50,456 nucleotides of DNA from Mollicutes bacterium (GTDB taxonomy: Bacteria; Bacillota_I; Bacilli_A; Izemoplasmatales; Izemoplasmataceae): assembly GCA_003558105.1 (NCBI GenBank), contig PWMS01000088.1, positions 1 through 50,456 on the forward strand. Reading direction: 5' to 3'. This document shows, piece by piece, positions 1 through 7,206 of the stretch (its first letter is position 1; each line of letters opens with the position of its first letter). The notes under the pieces were generated by a model. It ran no database searches, was not told where the DNA came from, and saw only the letters and a program-made list of their open reading frames with translations. The position numbers were made by a program, and so were the translations under genes.

Positions 1-396
1 GTCGAAGCGAGCAAGCTATCTAAAAATGATATCGTTATCGAGATTAGCGAAAAAACCTTTGTCGATAACGTTGAACACTCAATGAAACATCTCCACCGTC
101 TAAAAACCTTAGGCTTTGAAATCGCTTTGGATGATTTTGGTAAGGACTACTCATCGTTGGCTGTCTTAGAAAAAGTTTCTTTTGATATTATTAAAATCGA
201 TGCCTTATTTACCAAAAATATCGAACTTATCAAAAATCAAGAAATTGTAAAAATGGTTCGAAAAATCACCGATTTATCGCACAAGCGCTTGGTAATTGAA
301 GGGGTTGAAACCGAAGCTCAAAAAGATATATTATTGGATTTAGGTTGCGATTACCAACAAGGATTTTTATTCCATAAACCAGAAAAATTATGCTAA
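1..396 (+). CDS. EAL-domain protein, C-terminal part (cyclic-di-GMP phosphodiesterase), cut by window start
   Basis: The reading frame is open from base 1, so only about the last 131 residues of an EAL domain are present. Visible family signatures, in order, are an EISEKTF strand (the E-T-E type metal-binding region), DDFGKDYSSL (normally DDFGTGYSSL, with the metal-binding DD pair intact), IKIDALF, IEGVETEAQ and the closing QGFLFHKP. EAL domains hydrolyse cyclic-di-GMP to pGpG in the cytoplasm. The two metal aspartates and the catalytic loop look intact, so activity is plausible, but the EAL triplet itself and any GGDEF, PAS or membrane region lie outside the window. The gene ends at a TAA inside a strong bidirectional terminator shared with the convergent gene. 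Confidence 0.88.
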   Translation, partial: VEASKLSKNDIVIEISEKTFVDNVEHSMKHLHRLKTLGFEIALDDFGKDYSSLAVLEKVSFDIIKIDALFTKNIELIKNQEIVKMVRKITDLSHKRLVIEGVETEAQKDILLDLGCDYQQGFLFHKPEKLC

Positions 397-400
397 AAAA

Positions 401-436
401 AACGCCTTTTAAACAAAAAATTTAAAAGGCGTTTTA
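401..436. terminator. Bidirectional intrinsic terminator
   Basis: A perfect 13-bp stem (401-413 with 421-433) encloses a seven-base loop, with an A-run on the left and a T-run on the right. It can end both the EAL gene (plus) and the CDP-alcohol phosphatidyltransferase gene (minus), whose stop codon overlaps its right arm. Confidence 0.85.
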
Positions 437-955
437 ATATTTTTTATAACGTCTAGAACTCATCATCGCTAAACTGAGCAATAGCAATACAAACAAAAGC
501 AGTGGGTGAATCAAAATCGTGCCGATTAAGGATAATATGGTCGCCATCAGCAACAACAATGTTCCCGCCATGGTACTTGGTAAACCTTGTACAATCTCGG
601 CCTTATCGGCTTGATGTTGGAAACGATAGAGTCTATAAAACCCCGCGGCCAACCATAAAACCACCACAAAAATCGAGATAAAATCAAGCGGCAACCAGCC
701 CAAGATAAACAATAACACAATCGGGGCTAAAAGAAAACTAACCACATCGTTGCTGGTATCCAACCAAGCCCCAAGCATACTTTCAACGCGATACTTTCTT
801 GCCCATTTTCCATCGTAACGATCGATTAACGCCGAGAGAAAAATCATCGCAATGGCTAAACCAATATGACCTTTTATAGCCAAAATGACGGACCCAGCAC
901 CCAAAAAAAGCCCGAAAAGCGTTAAGATATTAATGAAAAGTTTATGTTTTGACAT
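434..955 (-). CDS. pssA: CDP-alcohol phosphatidyltransferase (probable CDP-diacylglycerol-serine O-phosphatidyltransferase)
   Basis: A 173-residue integral membrane enzyme. The complete CDP-alcohol phosphotransferase signature D-x2-DG-x2-AR-x8-G-x3-D-x3-D is present at residues 45-70 (DRYDGKWAR, then G62, D66, D70). All metal and catalytic aspartates are therefore intact. About five hydrophobic segments surround it, as usual for the family. The enzyme transfers an alcohol head group (serine, glycerol or glycerol phosphate) onto CDP-diacylglycerol at the cytoplasmic membrane. Short length and the absence of an obvious PgsA C-terminus make PssA the best guess, but substrate cannot be read from the sequence alone. 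Two methyltransferase-like genes lie immediately upstream. Confidence 0.8.
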   Translation of the reverse strand: MSKHKLFINILTLFGLFLGAGSVILAIKGHIGLAIAMIFLSALIDRYDGKWARKYRVESMLGAWLDTSNDVVSFLLAPIVLLFILGWLPLDFISIFVVVLWLAAGFYRLYRFQHQADKAEIVQGLPSTMAGTLLLLMATILSLIGTILIHPLLLFVLLLLSLAMMSSRRYKKY

Positions 956-1066
956 AAGCTTTTTTCTTTAACCCTATATTCAAAATTAATGCAAACGCCC
1001 CAGTGCGATAGAAATACCCAAAGTTCCCCTCAAAAGGGCGAAATCTTTTGATTATTTCATCGCTGA

Positions 1067-1585
1067 TCAAGCATGATATAAACATGTCGTCTTCGTCCAT
1101 CCGTTGGTGTGATAATAACAAAGTTTGGGTGAGCGATGTTTGTAAAAACGGTCGTTTTTTCCATACCTTACCAATATTTTAACCGTTGGTGCTAAGGCTA
1201 AAATTTTATCGATGATGGCGTTTTTATCGTTGACTTGTTTGGCGATGTAGATGACATCATAGTCTTCAAACGAACAATCCATCCCCGCTTTGTGCAAGTA
1301 ACTAATCGCTTTAATATGCTGGGTTCGCAATTTTTTTCGCGCGCTTTCAATCATGCTTTTATCATGGTCACACAACGTGATATGTGCCGTTGTATAAGCT
1401 TTAAGATTCAATGCGCTTAAAGGATCCGCCCCCGATCCAATAAATAAAATACGTTGGGCCTTTTTTAAATCAAGCAAGGTAACCTCACGTTTGATCAAGT
1501 TTTTATAATAAGCATGAAAAAACGTCGAAAAGGCATTAGAACGGGCCCCAATATATTCAGAATATTTAGTTAGTCGCATGAGCAT
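1067..1585 (-). CDS. Small SAM-dependent methyltransferase-like protein (nicotianamine-synthase-like motif), paralog 1
   Basis: A 172-residue protein with a Rossmann-type SAM-binding core. Motif I is ILFIGSGADPLSAL (residues 46-59), followed by an acidic strand end (LCDHD, 71-75) and a regular helix. GSGxxPLSAL resembles motif I of nicotianamine synthases more than the GxGxG of ordinary class I methyltransferases. The next divergent gene encodes a similar-sized protein with the same motif spacing, so the two look like paralogs. It is probably cytoplasmic and no membrane segment is seen. The start ATG (1585) follows AGGTG by five bases; a second ATG lies two codons later. The substrate is unknown. 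Neighbours are a phospholipid enzyme and iron-transport genes, so either a lipid head group or a metallophore-like product is conceivable. Confidence 0.55.
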   Translation of the reverse strand: MLMRLTKYSEYIGARSNAFSTFFHAYYKNLIKREVTLLDLKKAQRILFIGSGADPLSALNLKAYTTAHITLCDHDKSMIESARKKLRTQHIKAISYLHKAGMDCSFEDYDVIYIAKQVNDKNAIIDKILALAPTVKILVRYGKNDRFYKHRSPKLCYYHTNGWTKTTCLYHA

Positions 1586-1651
1586 TCTATCACCTAGTTT
1601 CTTGCCAATCCATCAATTTTAACGTACAATAAAAACCGTAAATCGTCTTTG

Positions 1652-1680
1652 ATTATACCGCAGGCTATTCGCGCTTTCAA
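1652..1680 (-). promoter_or_regulatory. Sigma-A promoter for the minus-strand methyltransferase-like gene
   Basis: Reading the minus strand, TTGAAA (1675-1680) and a perfect TATAAT (1652-1657) are separated by exactly 17 bases. The predicted start of transcription leaves a leader of about 60 bases before ATG 1585. Confidence 0.65.
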
Positions 1681-1728
1681 TGGTAGTTGTAAAATTTATA
1701 AATAATACTGTAAACAAGGAGCCCCCCC

Positions 1729-2274
1729 ATGTTAAAGAAAATAATCCAAATATTAGAAAAAGGTTTAAGTTATTCAAAATACACCATCATGCTATACGCG
1801 CGTCCTTACAAAGGTATCGTTAAAAAGGAGATGGCCCTAGCCAAACTAGTCTCCCAAAATGTTTTACAAATCGGCTGTGGTGCGATTCCATTTACCGCAC
1901 TTTTTATCGCCCAGTATAGTGATTGTCATATTACCGCCATTGATAAAGATCCGCGTGCGGTTAAGGCCGCCAAACGTACCATCAAAAAAATGGGTTTAAG
2001 CGATAGAATCACCGTTTTAAAAGGCGATGCTTTAAACTTCAAAAAGACCGACCATACCATTGTTTTTTTAGCTTTACAAGCGGCCCCATTAAAAGCCATT
2101 ATCAACCATTTAACCCGCCCCGATATCCAATTTATCGCGCGCATTCCAAACGTTAATTACCGTCATATCTATGACGCCTTGCCCCCTGAGATTGAAATCA
2201 TCGATAAAACAACCTATAAGATGAAAGCTTTTGACCAATCATGGCTATTTAAGGTAAAAGAAGACACTTTGTAA
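1729..2274 (+). CDS. Small SAM-dependent methyltransferase-like protein (nicotianamine-synthase-like motif), paralog 2
   Basis: A 181-residue protein with motif I VLQIGCGAIPFTAL (residues 46-59), acidic ITAIDKD (68-74) that would hold the SAM ribose, and a later GDAL segment (motif III-like). Motif I sits at the same residue number as in the divergent neighbour, and both have a short N-terminal helical region, which supports paralogy. AAGGAG (about 1717) precedes ATG 1729. The family is clearly of the class I Rossmann type; the G-x-G-x-x-P-(FL)-(TS)-A-L pattern recalls nicotianamine and staphylopine synthases, which transfer aminobutyrate rather than methyl groups. This protein is much shorter than those (about 270 residues). 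Function is not established. Confidence 0.55.
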   Translation: MLKKIIQILEKGLSYSKYTIMLYARPYKGIVKKEMALAKLVSQNVLQIGCGAIPFTALFIAQYSDCHITAIDKDPRAVKAAKRTIKKMGLSDRITVLKGDALNFKKTDHTIVFLALQAAPLKAIINHLTRPDIQFIARIPNVNYRHIYDALPPEIEIIDKTTYKMKAFDQSWLFKVKEDTL

Positions 2275-2301
2275 GGCTAATTATAATTATTTCAAGTTGC
2301 A

Positions 2302-2331
2302 TTGACATGTTCTTAAACCATGCGTTATACT
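2302..2331 (+). promoter_or_regulatory. Sigma-A promoter of feoAB with nearby palindrome
   Basis: TTGACA (2302-2307) and TATACT (2326-2331) are 18 bases apart. A perfect 12-bp palindrome (TAATTATAATTA, 2278-2289) sits 12 bases upstream of the -35. It could be a site for an iron-responsive regulator, but its AT-only composition makes it weak evidence. Confidence 0.6.
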
Positions 2332-2392
2332 AATAATGTATTCATATAACTATTTATATTTATTACAAATAAAAACAACGGAGCGAGATGCG

Positions 2393-2656
2393 ATGGGTCT
2401 AAGAAGAAGAAAACGTCTACAACACAGATACCTTCAACCAGAAATAGACCAAATGCATGGTTTGAATATTGGTGAAGAAGCGATTATTTATGATGTGCCC
2501 GACTTACGTTTGTTGGCTTCTTTAGGTATACGCATTGGCAAACCGATAAAAGTGATTACAAAAAGTTTTGCGAAAGGGCCCCTTGTTTTAAGCGTTCAAG
2601 ATAGACATGTGGTGATCGACCGTAAACTTGCAGAACAAATTATCATAAAAAGGTAA
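2393..2656 (+). CDS. feoA: Ferrous iron transport protein A (FeoA)
   Basis: An 87-residue cytoplasmic protein with the SH3-like FeoA fold. The conserved LGIRIGKPIKVI segment is followed by a PLVLSV strand and a final VVIDRKLAEQI, which corresponds to the usual RxxAxxI ending. FeoA is thought to modulate the FeoB GTPase permease. ATG 2393 was chosen because GGAG (2380-2383) lies nine bases upstream; an upstream in-frame extension lacks a ribosome site. The N-terminus before the domain is basic (MGLRRRKR). The gene is eight bases from feoB, so the two are certainly co-transcribed from the promoter at 2302. Confidence 0.9.
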   Translation: MGLRRRKRLQHRYLQPEIDQMHGLNIGEEAIIYDVPDLRLLASLGIRIGKPIKVITKSFAKGPLVLSVQDRHVVIDRKLAEQIIIKR

Positions 2657-2663
2657 CGATAGT

Positions 2664-4403
2664 ATGCACAACCACACGCAAAAACCCCACGTTAAAACGC
2701 AAAAGAAACTTTTATTAATGGGCTTACCCAATGTTGGGAAAAGCGCCATTTTTTCACGTTTGACGGGTCTTGATGTGATGGTTTCCAACTATTCTGGGAC
2801 CACGGTGGAATTCACCGAAGGACCCAGTCGGTTTGATCATGAGACCTATAGACTGATCGATGTACCAGGTGTCTACAATATTCAAAAGAGCCATGATGAT
2901 GCTGAGGCCATCGCCATCAAGATGTTAAATGATAACCCAGAAGGTATCATTTTTGTTTTAGATGCGATGAATTTGGAGCCTTCCTTGCATTTATTATTAC
3001 AAGTTTTAGAATACGATATACCGACCATCGTCGCGCTCAACCGCAATGATTTAAGTACCCACCGCGGCATTAAAATCGATCATGAGTTGATAGCCCGTCG
3101 CCTAAATGTACCCGTTGTTCCGACGATTGCTTTGCTTGGGGATTCTTTAGAACTTTTAAGAGAAAAAACAAGCGTGCTTTTAAATCACCCTAAGACCAAC
3201 CATCTCAAAGTACCCGATGAAAACGAACGCTGGAAAACCGTCGAAGTTCTTTTGAAGCGTGCGGTGATGTATCCAAAACCTAACGGGAAGGAAACACAGC
3301 AAGCGAGTTTTTTGGTCAAACCTTTCCCAGGCATCCCCATCGCGCTTTTGATCTTAGGTCTCGTATTTGGGTTTGTAATCGGGTTTGGTATGGGCTTGCG
3401 CCAATGGATTCTCTTACCTTTTTTTGATGGTCTAATTTTTCCTTGGATTGAGCTTTGGGTCCACCGTTTGATTGAATCGCCCATGTTGGTCGAAATGTTA
3501 ATTGGCGAGTACGGTTTTTTGATTAAGGGGATCGAATGGCCGTTTGCCTTGGTATTACCTTACGTAGTATCTTTTTATATCATGATGTCGATTTTAGAAG
3601 ACACCGGATATTTACCGAGACTAGCGGTTTTGTTGGATGGTATGTTTAAAAAGATTGGCTTGACAGGATCGTCGGTGATTCCTTTACTTCTTGGGTATGG
3701 CTGTGGCATTCCTGCGATTATGGCCACACGGTCATTGCCTTCGAAAAAATCCCGCCTTTCGGTGGCCGTCATGGTTTCTTTCGCGATCCCTTGTGTCTCG
3801 CAAACGGGCGCGTTTATTGCGCTTTTGGTCGAATATTCTTTGTTGGCATTGATCATGGTGTTTGCCGTCTCCATCATCGCGCTTATGATTGTCGGCTTTG
3901 TGATGGACAAAATTCAACCCAAAGCCATGCCCTTTACCTTGATGGAATTACCGCCGTTGTTGGTCCCCACGCCTAAGATTATCGCAAAAAAAATCTTTCT
4001 ACGCATCAAACATTATATTAAAGACGGTGCGGTTCCGATGATTATCGCCATTTTCTTTACCGCGATTTTTTACGAACTTGGCGCCCTAAGCTATCTTGGT
4101 GAGCGCTTATCGCCGCTGGTTTCGGGTTGGTTACGCTTACCTACTGAAGCGTCCACCCCTTTATTATTAGGTGTGATTAGACGCGAACTCGCGGTCTTGC
4201 CGTTGATCGATATGAATTTGACCACCTTGCAATTTTTCACCGCTTCGGTTGTCGCTTTGTTCTATGTGCCATGCATCGCCATGATTGCGACACTCGCGAA
4301 GGAATTTAATATAAAAACCGCGATAGGCGTTTTACTCTTCACCACCTTTACCGCTTTATTCCTCGGTGGTTTAATCGCACGTATCGGTGCTTTGTTCTTA
4401 TAA
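2664..4403 (+). CDS. feoB: Ferrous iron transport protein B (FeoB)
   Basis: A 579-residue GTPase-permease. The N-terminal G domain shows G1 GLPNVGKS (20-27), G2 around SNYSGTTVEF (41-50), G3 DVPG (66-69) and G4 NRND (126-129). The membrane part contains the two family gate motifs: ILEDTGYLPR plus GYGCGIPAIMATR in the first half, and GVIRRELAV plus YVPCIAMIATL in the second. Length is below the usual 650-800 residues, mainly because the linker between G domain and membrane part and the C-terminal tail are short. It imports Fe(II) across the cytoplasmic membrane. A hairpin terminator follows directly after the stop codon. Confidence 0.93.
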   Translation: MHNHTQKPHVKTQKKLLLMGLPNVGKSAIFSRLTGLDVMVSNYSGTTVEFTEGPSRFDHETYRLIDVPGVYNIQKSHDDAEAIAIKMLNDNPEGIIFVLDAMNLEPSLHLLLQVLEYDIPTIVALNRNDLSTHRGIKIDHELIARRLNVPVVPTIALLGDSLELLREKTSVLLNHPKTNHLKVPDENERWKTVEVLLKRAVMYPKPNGKETQQASFLVKPFPGIPIALLILGLVFGFVIGFGMGLRQWILLPFFDGLIFPWIELWVHRLIESPMLVEMLIGEYGFLIKGIEWPFALVLPYVVSFYIMMSILEDTGYLPRLAVLLDGMFKKIGLTGSSVIPLLLGYGCGIPAIMATRSLPSKKSRLSVAVMVSFAIPCVSQTGAFIALLVEYSLLALIMVFAVSIIALMIVGFVMDKIQPKAMPFTLMELPPLLVPTPKIIAKKIFLRIKHYIKDGAVPMIIAIFFTAIFYELGALSYLGERLSPLVSGWLRLPTEASTPLLLGVIRRELAVLPLIDMNLTTLQFFTASVVALFYVPCIAMIATLAKEFNIKTAIGVLLFTTFTALFLGGLIARIGALFL

Positions 4404-4429
4404 GCATATCAGAAATGGTATGCTTTTTA
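4402..4429 (+). terminator. Intrinsic terminator after feoB
   Basis: AAGCATA (4402-4408) pairs with TATGCTT (4419-4425) and is followed by a T-run. The left arm overlaps the feoB stop codon. Confidence 0.7.
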
Positions 4430-4476
4430 TTTTTAAAAATGCTATAATTAAATCGGTGTATGAAAGGAGGGTCACC

Positions 4477-5406
4477 ATGGATATATTTTTATTGATCGTG
4501 GGTATCATTGTTTTATTACAAGGTGCCAATATGTTTGTGAGTGGTGCCTCAGGTTTAGCCAAACACTTTAGGATTCCGACTTTCATCATCGGCCTGACGA
4601 TTGTGGCCTTTGGAACCTCGGCCCCCGAAGCCGCGGTTAGTATATCTGCGTCTTTAAGAGGGTTTGGCGACCTTGCACTGGGAAATATTGTAGGTTCAAG
4701 TTTGATGAATATTTTAGTTATATTGGGGCTGTCTGCGATCTTTATGCCCGTCATTATTAAAGAAAGCGTCATTAAAAGAGAACTGCCATTCGCGCTTTTG
4801 GCCACGCTTTTACTCATCGCATTTTATTACCTGGGTCATCAAGTTCTTGGGCGTTTAGAAGGCGCGATTTTTCTAACGATATTCGTTATTTTTATGTGGG
4901 TCCTCCTCAAAGGCAGTCGCAATACCGCCGCGGTCAATGATCCAAACGAGATTATTAAAAACCCTTGGTTAAGCACGCTTTTTTTAATCATCGGTGCGGT
5001 TGCCATCGCGTTTGGCGGTGATTTGATTACCAATAAAGCGTCAAATATCGCGGTTGACCTTGGTATGAGTGAGATGTTGATTGGTCTCACCATTGTGGCC
5101 ATAGGCACCAGCTTACCAGAATTGATGACTACCTTAGTCGCCGCATTTAAAAAAGAAACCGATATTGCGCTGGGCAATATTATCGGTTCCAATATTTTTA
5201 ATATTTTGTTCGTCTTAGGCATTACATCCGTCATTTCACCCATGCATCTATCCCGTGGTGCCCTCATGGATATGGTCTTGTTGTTTGTGATTACCTTGAT
5301 TACCTTTGTTTTTGCCTTCACTGACCGTGAGATTACCAAAAAAGAAGGGATTGTCATGGTTAGCATCTATTTTGTTTATCTCATTTTTATCATCATCCGC
5401 AATTAA
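4477..5406 (+). CDS. Calcium/sodium or potassium-dependent cation exchanger (CaCA family, YrbG-like)
   Basis: A 309-residue membrane antiporter with two inverted alpha repeats. The first carries GTSAPE (46-51) and GNIVGS (69-74); the second carries GTSLPEL (210-216) and GNIIGSN. These are the ion-binding signatures of CaCA exchangers, with both acidic residues present. About ten hydrophobic segments are visible. It would extrude Ca2+ or a similar divalent ion in exchange for Na+ or H+. ATG 4477 follows AAAGGAGGG by a good spacing; a longer frame upstream is open but would run through the terminator and promoter region. A TATAAT-like -10 (4443-4448) lies just upstream, so it probably has its own promoter. 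Confidence 0.88.
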   Translation: MDIFLLIVGIIVLLQGANMFVSGASGLAKHFRIPTFIIGLTIVAFGTSAPEAAVSISASLRGFGDLALGNIVGSSLMNILVILGLSAIFMPVIIKESVIKRELPFALLATLLLIAFYYLGHQVLGRLEGAIFLTIFVIFMWVLLKGSRNTAAVNDPNEIIKNPWLSTLFLIIGAVAIAFGGDLITNKASNIAVDLGMSEMLIGLTIVAIGTSLPELMTTLVAAFKKETDIALGNIIGSNIFNILFVLGITSVISPMHLSRGALMDMVLLFVITLITFVFAFTDREITKKEGIVMVSIYFVYLIFIIIRN

Positions 5407-5492
5407 ACTAACAAGAAAATTTATGTTTAAGGATGAAAACGCTTTTTCCTGCTTGCTTTTTGTTAGAAACTTGGGTAAACTAAAAACGGTTA

Positions 5493-5563
5493 GTATCGTA
5501 TAAAATCAGAAATAGGGTCTGATTGTTTCTACTTTGACACCTTAAATGTCAGGACTATGATAC
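5493..5563 (+). ncRNA. Purine riboswitch aptamer, guanine/hypoxanthine type
   Basis: All three helices can be drawn. P1 pairs GTATC (5493-5497) with GATAC (5559-5563). P2 is seven bp (AATCAGA with TCTGATT) with the loop AATAGGG. P3 is about seven bp with the loop CCTTAAA. The conserved joining segments TATAA, GTTTCTAC and ACTATG are present, and loop GG can pair with loop CC as in known aptamers. The discriminating base in ACTATG is C, which pairs with guanine or hypoxanthine; adenine aptamers have U. The downstream gene is a guanine/hypoxanthine-type permease, in agreement. Confidence 0.92.
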
Positions 5564-5580
5564 CACATAATATATTACTC

Positions 5581-5641
5581 AAAAGCCCTTATTTTTGTGT
5601 TTACGAATGTAGCCATAAAAAAATTACAGGAGGCTTTTTTT
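5581..5641 (+). promoter_or_regulatory. Expression platform of the purine riboswitch: hairpin overlapping the ribosome binding site
   Basis: GGCTTTT (5632-5638) can pair with AAAAGCC (5581-5587), and its GGCT with AGCC (5611-5614); a T-run follows directly. The AGGAGG ribosome site (5628-5633) shares its last two G with this stem, and the T-run ends one base before ATG 5642. Control could thus act by termination, by hiding the ribosome site, or both. The stem is weak or has a long loop, so the exact pairing is uncertain. Confidence 0.5.
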
Positions 5642-7009
5642 ATGGAGAAAGTAACACAGTTTTTCAAGATTCGTGAGCGTGGCTCGACGATGAAAACTGA
5701 AATTCTGGCTGGATTAACCACGTTCTTGGCGATGGCTTATATCCTACCAGTCAACTCACAGATGTTAAGTCAAACAGGCATGCCAATTGCGGGCGTCTTT
5801 TTCGCCACCGTTATGGCCAGTATGATCGCCGCTATGATCATGGGATTTGTCGCCAATTATCCCGTCGCACTCGCACCAGGAATGGGCATCAACGCATTTT
5901 TCACCTATACCGTTGTTTTTGGCTACGGACTTAGTTGGGAAGCCGCGTTGGCAGCTGTCTTCATTTCTGGTGTTTTATTTTTGATCTTATCGATCAGCGG
6001 TCTTCGCCAAATGGTCATCAACGCCATCCCACAAGCGCTAAAATATTCTGTTGGTGCCGGTATCGGTTTCTTCATCACGTTTATCGGACTAAAGAATGCG
6101 GGCATTGTCGTTAGTAACCCTGCGACGTTTGTGGCGCTTGGTGATTTATCACACCCTGCGGTTTTACTTGCTATCTTTGGGTTGATGTTGGTTGTTATCT
6201 TATTTGTCCGTGGTAACCGTTTTGCACTCATTATTTCAATCTTCGTGACGGCGGTTGTCGGTTTGCTTTTGGGCGCTATTGGGGTTGAGCATATGCCGGC
6301 CTTTGCTGCGAATCAAGAAGGTTTGTTCGCGGGCGCTGGGGAAACGTTCTTTGCGGCCTTTAGAGGTTTTGGAGAATTAGTTAGAACCCCACAAGCAATC
6401 TTTATCATCTTTACATTCTTATTTGTCGATTTCTTCGATACCGCGGGTACCCTCATTGCTGTGGGTAATCGCGCCGGTCTAATCGATGATAATGGGGACT
6501 TAGTCGATGGTAATAAAGCCTTATTAGCTGACTCTGTTGGGACCGTTGCTGGTTCACTTCTAGGGACCGCAACCGTTACCAGTTATATTGAATCATCAAC
6601 GGGTATCGAACAAGGGGGACGGACGGGTCTTACCGCTGTTACCACCGGTATTCTTTTCTTACTCGCTATTTTGATTTACCCATTGATTAGCGTTGTAACA
6701 GGCATTTATGATCCGGTGACCGATAAAGTGTATTCTCCCGTGACCGCGATGGCTTTGATTTTGGTCGGGGCGTTGATGGTCACCCAGCTTAAAAATATCG
6801 ACTTTGACGATAAACCTGTTTTAATCGCTAGCTTCCTTACCATTGTATTTATGATTTTCAGCTTCTCTATCGCCGAAGGGATTGCGGTTGGTTTCATTTT
6901 CTATCCTATCGCGATGTTTGCCTCTAGACGCCATAAAGAAGTTAATCCGGTCATGTATGTATTGATGTTCATCTTTATTCTCTATTTCGTATTAATGGCT
7001 ATCATTTAA
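5642..7009 (+). CDS. AzgA-type guanine/hypoxanthine permease (NCS2 family, PbuG/PbuO-like)
   Basis: A 455-residue permease with about 12-14 membrane segments. Family hallmarks are the N-terminal EILAGLTTFLAMAYI, NYPVALAPGMGINAFFTY, the DFFDTAGTL segment and the TVTSYIESSTGIEQGGRTGL segment that forms the substrate and ion site. These place it in the AzgA branch of NCS2 rather than the UraA branch. It imports purine bases, most likely hypoxanthine and guanine, by proton symport. ATG 5642 is chosen because AGGAGG precedes it by eight bases; upstream in-frame codons fall inside the riboswitch platform. Regulation is by the guanine-type aptamer in its leader. A strong terminator follows. Confidence 0.93.
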   Translation: MEKVTQFFKIRERGSTMKTEILAGLTTFLAMAYILPVNSQMLSQTGMPIAGVFFATVMASMIAAMIMGFVANYPVALAPGMGINAFFTYTVVFGYGLSWEAALAAVFISGVLFLILSISGLRQMVINAIPQALKYSVGAGIGFFITFIGLKNAGIVVSNPATFVALGDLSHPAVLLAIFGLMLVVILFVRGNRFALIISIFVTAVVGLLLGAIGVEHMPAFAANQEGLFAGAGETFFAAFRGFGELVRTPQAIFIIFTFLFVDFFDTAGTLIAVGNRAGLIDDNGDLVDGNKALLADSVGTVAGSLLGTATVTSYIESSTGIEQGGRTGLTAVTTGILFLLAILIYPLISVVTGIYDPVTDKVYSPVTAMALILVGALMVTQLKNIDFDDKPVLIASFLTIVFMIFSFSIAEGIAVGFIFYPIAMFASRRHKEVNPVMYVLMFIFILYFVLMAII

Positions 7010-7014
7010 TTATT

Positions 7015-7050
7015 AACACCTTTCGTCTTCAGACGAAAGGTGTTTTTTTA
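7015..7050 (+). terminator. Intrinsic terminator after the AzgA permease
   Basis: A perfect 13-bp stem (7015-7027 with 7032-7044) closes a TTCA loop and is followed by seven T. Confidence 0.88.
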
Positions 7051-7206
7051 GAAAAAAAATTTATAAAAAAGGAGCGATTCACAGATGCCAAAATTATGAT
7101 AAACGCACGAAACAATTTAAAGCCAATTCTAAAAAAGTCTTGATAAACCATTCATATCTAAAAAATTTTTGCACTTTTGAAAAAATGAGAGGAGATACAA
7201 AGATTT

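Noticed and set aside
956-1066. Riboswitch or small RNA between pssA and the methyltransferase-like gene
   Set aside because: Only a four-bp hairpin can be drawn and no known aptamer landmark is present.
2278-2289. TAATTATAATTA as a confirmed Fur or DtxR box
   Set aside because: It is a perfect palindrome but composed only of A and T and does not match either consensus.
5408-5466. CTAACAA/TTGTTAG inverted repeat after the cation exchanger as a terminator
   Set aside because: The arms are only seven AT-rich bp with a loop over 40 bases and no T-run, so it is unlikely to terminate.
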